64,000 nt of DNA from CBDCZY01 sp965224745. GTDB taxonomy: Bacteria > Pseudomonadota > Gammaproteobacteria > Methylococcales > Methylomonadaceae. Below, one piece after another: positions 61,029 through 64,000 of the stretch. How positions within the stretch are numbered: the first letter of the stretch is position 1; every line of letters starts with the position of its first letter. Below the pieces are notes generated by a model, which was given only the letters and a program-made list of their open reading frames with translations, was not told where the DNA came from and did no database searches. The translations under genes and the position numbers were made by a program. The stretch lies in the NCBI GenBank assembly GCA_965224745.1, contig CBDCZY010000001.1, forward strand, positions 558,001 through 622,000. The letters run 5' to 3'.

Positions 61029-62057
61029 ATGAAGGTTTTGGTTTTTGAATATATCACCGGCGGTGGTTTAAACGACGCTTTATTACCTGATGCGTTAGCT
61101 CGTGAAGGCCAAATGATGCGGGATGCATTGGTAAGTGATTTGTGTGAGATCAATGGTATTGAGGTGCTCCTGTTCCGTGATATCCGCACCCCATTTCCTT
61201 CCGATAAAATAGCATCACCAAATAAACTTAGCATTATTACGATTAAAGCAAGGGACAATTATCGAGCAATTTGGTTGGAAGCACTGAAAAAAGTCGATGC
61301 GGTATGGCCAGTTGCTCCTGAAACCAATCAAATATTGGCTGATTTGTGCCAAGATGTTGAAGTAGCTAACAAGGTTTTATTGACCTCGGGATCGACGGCA
61401 GTTGTACTGACTGGAGATAAGTTGAAGACTTATCAAGTGCTTTCCCGGTACGATGTAAAAATGGCACAAACAGTGGCAATGAGCCAATTCTGTTATACCA
61501 CTGAACATACATGGGTGTTGAAGCCGGTGGATGGTGTGGGTTGTGATCACGCTCAGGTTATTCAATCTATCGAAGACTATCAGCAGGTTCAAAAAAAATG
61601 CTCTGTTCCGGAAGAATGGATCGTTCAGCCGTTTGTTAAGGGAGTTTCGATGAGTCTTTCGGTGCTGATGAGAGATGGGCAAGCAATATTGTTGTCATGC
61701 AATCAGCAAAAGATAATCATTAAGTCTGGTAGATTTGAGTTAATAGGTTGCCGTGTTAATGTGGAGCCAGAAAATAGAAAGGAGTTAGCTTTATTGTTAC
61801 AAACGTTAACCAAGCAGATACCGGGGCTATGGGGTTACGTTGGTATCGATTACATTGACAGTGAAACAGGTCCAAGTCTTTTGGAAATCAACCCTCGTTT
61901 AACTACGTCCTATGTGGGTATTCGTAAAGCACTCGGCGTTAATGTAGCTGGCTTAGTGCTACAACTGATGAGGGGATTACCTGAATTATTGCCTACTTGT
62001 AATGAGGTCGTGGACATAACCTTAAATGAGCCATTTGCTATGGATGTTCATGAATAA
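61029..62057 (+). CDS. ATP-grasp ligase, probable tyramine-glutamate ligase of methanofuran synthesis (MfnD-like)
   Basis: 342 aa. N-terminal VFEYITGGG, then ATP-grasp: TWVLKPVDGVGCDHAQVI (Lys binding ATP), EEWIVQPFVKGVSMSLSVLM, and the metal-binding WGYVGIDYI...LLEINPRLTTSYVG (E286, N288, R290). The archaeal MfnD joins glutamate to tyramine during methanofuran assembly, and this family occurs beside the C1 genes of methylotrophs. The substrate here is inferred, not shown. Overlaps the next gene by 8 bases. Confidence 0.72.
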   Translation: MKVLVFEYITGGGLNDALLPDALAREGQMMRDALVSDLCEINGIEVLLFRDIRTPFPSDKIASPNKLSIITIKARDNYRAIWLEALKKVDAVWPVAPETNQILADLCQDVEVANKVLLTSGSTAVVLTGDKLKTYQVLSRYDVKMAQTVAMSQFCYTTEHTWVLKPVDGVGCDHAQVIQSIEDYQQVQKKCSVPEEWIVQPFVKGVSMSLSVLMRDGQAILLSCNQQKIIIKSGRFELIGCRVNVEPENRKELALLLQTLTKQIPGLWGYVGIDYIDSETGPSLLEINPRLTTSYVGIRKALGVNVAGLVLQLMRGLPELLPTCNEVVDITLNEPFAMDVHE

Positions 62058-63108
62058 AAGTTTGATTGGCTGGGATATTGGTGGGGCACATCTAAAAGCG
62101 GCACATATTGATCAATCCGGAGTGATCTTGAATGTTGTTCAGCTCCCTTGTCCCTTATGGCAAGGGATTGATAAGCTGTCAGTGGCTGTAGAGACAGTAA
62201 TATCGATTTTCGAATCGCCATCTAGCACTCATGTTGTGACGATGACCGGTGAATTGGTAGATTTGTTTGCCAATCGTTTTGAAGGTGTCAAGCAAATCAT
62301 ACAACTGATTCAATCTCGCTTAAACAATAACCCAGTGTATATTTTTGCTGGCGATGATAGATTCCTCAGAGCACACGAGGTAACGTCTGATCGTTATGAC
62401 GATGTGGCGTCTATGAACTGGCTGGCAAGTGCGCGTTGGGTTGCAGCAAAAGTTGATAGCGCTCTGTTTCTCGATATTGGGAGTACTACGACAGATGTTT
62501 TTTGTATCAATAAGCATAAGCTTTTGAACGAGGGGGTAAACGACTTTGATCGGCTGTGCAGTGGGGAAATGGTATATACCGGCGTGGTTAGAACGCCGGT
62601 GATGGCAATTGTTGGCACTGTTGACTTTGAGCGCAAAAAAGTCGGGTTAATGGCCGAATATTTTGCGACAATGGCTGATATATATAGGATAACGGGTGAG
62701 TTGGATGAAACCAGTGATCAGTATCCCGCAGCAGATCATGGAGACAAAACGATTGAAGGCAGCGCCAGGCGGTTAGCACGCATGATTGGTAGAGATTATG
62801 AGTCAGCTGAGCCAAACGACTGGTTGGCTTTAGCTAATCAACTAAGAGCATTACAGATCTGCAAGGTAAGCAATGCTATTGAAGGCCAACTAAAGAGAAC
62901 CGGCTGTTTACCCCCTAAAATACTAATTGGTGCCGGTGTTGGCCGTTTCTTAGCCAGAGAGTTAGCCGCCCAGTGGCAATTATACTATCAAGATTTTTCG
63001 GACTTGTTAGTACAGCAAAACCCTTGCGGTATCAACTTAATCAATGATTGTGCGCCAGCGGTTGCGTTGGCAAGTCTTGCATTGAATCAGTTGTTAGATG
63101 ATTCCTAG
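62050..63108 (+). CDS. Hydantoinase/oxoprolinase-family protein of H4MPT-linked C1 metabolism (MfnF-like)
   Basis: 352 aa with ATG 62050; the earlier in-frame starts lie inside the ATP-grasp gene. ASKHA-type phosphate motifs: SLIGWDIGGAHLKAAHID at the N-terminus and LFLDIGSTTTDVFCI (141-155). It ends with ILIGAGVGRFLARELA and NDCAPAVALASLAL. This family was tied to methanopterin-using organisms by phylogenetic profiling, and the archaeal homologue MfnF joins the furan and tyramine-glutamate units of methanofuran. The two-gene overlap supports a shared pathway. Confidence 0.75.
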   Translation: MNKSLIGWDIGGAHLKAAHIDQSGVILNVVQLPCPLWQGIDKLSVAVETVISIFESPSSTHVVTMTGELVDLFANRFEGVKQIIQLIQSRLNNNPVYIFAGDDRFLRAHEVTSDRYDDVASMNWLASARWVAAKVDSALFLDIGSTTTDVFCINKHKLLNEGVNDFDRLCSGEMVYTGVVRTPVMAIVGTVDFERKKVGLMAEYFATMADIYRITGELDETSDQYPAADHGDKTIEGSARRLARMIGRDYESAEPNDWLALANQLRALQICKVSNAIEGQLKRTGCLPPKILIGAGVGRFLARELAAQWQLYYQDFSDLLVQQNPCGINLINDCAPAVALASLALNQLLDDS

Positions 63109-63155
63109 CTATCAACGCCAATACTGTTTTTTCATTTATTAAATAAATTAAAGCC

Positions 63156-64000
63156 TTGCGCCCACTGACTATTCACGAACTGCCATATTTTGCCAATAGC
63201 GCCAACTTGTTTGAAAGTGTTGCTGATGAGCGATGGGCGGTTTTTCTGGATAGTAGTTATCCTGATAGTCAGCAGGGTCGTTACGACTTTATTGCTAGCC
63301 AACCTTATTGCACCTTGATTACACGAGGAGCTGAAACGGAAATATGTGCCGCTGGCAAAGTCGCTATCTCGCAGGAAGACCCGTTTCAGTTAATTAAAGA
63401 TCGTTTGTTACCCGAAGTGCAAAAAAATCAAAAATTTCCCTTCACTGGTGGAGTCATTGGGTATTTTGCCTATGATCTGGCCAGGCGATTGGAGCAACTC
63501 CCCAAGATTGCTCAAGATGATGAACAAACGCCAGAAATGATGGTTGGAATTTACGACTGGGTGGTCGTGGTTGATCATGTCGCCAGAAAAAGTTATCTGG
63601 TGACCCATAATCGATGTCCGGAAACACAACAGCTTTGGCCTAAACTCATTCAGCGCTTTAGCCATTTGAATGCTGCCAGTTCAACGTCTTCTTATCAAGT
63701 TTTGGGTGATATTGAGTCTAATATGACGCGCGATAAATATACCCAGGCTTTTGAGCAGGTGAAAAATTACTTGCTTGAAGGCGATTGCTATCAGGTCAAT
63801 CTGGCACAACGATTTACTGCGCCAGCGTCTGGAAATCCATGGCTAGCATACCGGTTATTAAGGCAATCCAATCCTGCTCCTTTTTGTGCTTTTCTAAATT
63901 TTCCGGGCGTGCAAGTTTTAAGTTCGTCACCAGAACGTTTTTTAGAGGTCGCTGACGGCATTGTTGAAACTAAACCTATTAAGGGTACCCGACCCCGTAA
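63156..64000 (+). CDS. pabB: Aminodeoxychorismate synthase component I, 3' end beyond the window
   Basis: 281 codons visible, open at the right edge. TTG at 63156 gives MRPLTIHELPYFAN, and no ATG or GTG lies upstream in the frame after the preceding stops. It has FLDSSYPDSQQGRYDFIASQPY, FTGGVIGYFAYDLARRLEQLP, YLLEGDCYQVNLAQRFTAP-like and the chorismate-binding SSSPERFLEVADGIVETKPIKGTRPR, the hallmark of PabB/TrpE. It makes 4-amino-4-deoxychorismate for p-aminobenzoate, a precursor of folate and of tetrahydromethanopterin. Confidence 0.9.
   Translation, partial: MRPLTIHELPYFANSANLFESVADERWAVFLDSSYPDSQQGRYDFIASQPYCTLITRGAETEICAAGKVAISQEDPFQLIKDRLLPEVQKNQKFPFTGGVIGYFAYDLARRLEQLPKIAQDDEQTPEMMVGIYDWVVVVDHVARKSYLVTHNRCPETQQLWPKLIQRFSHLNAASSTSSYQVLGDIESNMTRDKYTQAFEQVKNYLLEGDCYQVNLAQRFTAPASGNPWLAYRLLRQSNPAPFCAFLNFPGVQVLSSSPERFLEVADGIVETKPIKGTRPR

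Overview
The window is a continuous stretch of chromosome from a gammaproteobacterium, and the contents point to a methylotroph, most likely a Methylococcales-type methanotroph. Most gene blocks are in classic gammaproteobacterial order (thrS-infC-rpmI-rplT-pheST-ihfA-merR; nrdR-rib-nusB-thiL-pgpA; rimP-nusA-infB-rbfA-truB-rpsO-pnp; ruvCAB-ybgC-tolQRAB-pal-cpoB-queEC; ftsYEX-rpoH). The methylotrophy signal is at the right end: a HisA-like protein, an ATP-grasp ligase and a hydantoinase/oxoprolinase-family protein. These correspond to the archaeal-type methanofuran/tetrahydromethanopterin-linked C1 genes of aerobic methylotrophs. Base composition is AT-leaning by eye and fairly even throughout. 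Species was not determined.

Layout. 1-2.4 kb: accessory region with a truncated HTTM-type membrane protein, a 46-residue membrane peptide, two uncharacterised membrane or exported proteins and a DUF2970 protein. 2.5-8.4 kb: metH, a small glutaredoxin-like protein, fumC and a type IV pilin. 8.6-16.1 kb: tRNA-Val(GAC), the thrS-to-merR translation cluster (infC appears to start at AUC), then tRNA-Pro(GGG). 16.2-23.7 kb: mixed metabolic and envelope genes, mostly on the minus strand (VOC protein, bcp, rpiA, lemA/TPM operon, grxC, class II aldolase), interrupted by a plus-strand acyltransferase and a PAP2-like protein. 23.8-29.6 kb: nrdR and riboflavin operon through pgpA. 29.7-38.3 kb: initiator tRNA and the nusA-infB-pnp superoperon. 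38.6-51.3 kb: uvrC, pgsA, a TetR regulator, yebC, ruvCAB, tol-pal and queEC. 51.3-57.7 kb: a fragment of a cytochrome c oxidase assembly cluster (DUF2909, SURF1, SCO-like) running into ftsY, ftsE, ftsX and rpoH. 57.8-59.5 kb: an IS66-family element carrying only tnpC. 59.6-64 kb: GST, the C1-cofactor genes and the start of pabB.

Most notable is 52995-55037: one uninterrupted 680-codon frame in which a heme A synthase (COX15/CtaA) domain is joined to the NG GTPase of the signal-recognition-particle receptor FtsY. The CtaA part keeps the C-terminal-half histidines, but the two histidine positions expected in its N-terminal half read Tyr and Gln. It may therefore act as a membrane anchor for FtsY rather than an enzyme. 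Downstream, rpoH is preceded by a perfect CIRCE operator (TTAGCACTC-N9-GAGTGCTAA), which implies that the HrcA repressor controls the heat-shock sigma factor. All function assignments rest on reading motifs, length and gene order; no database search was possible.
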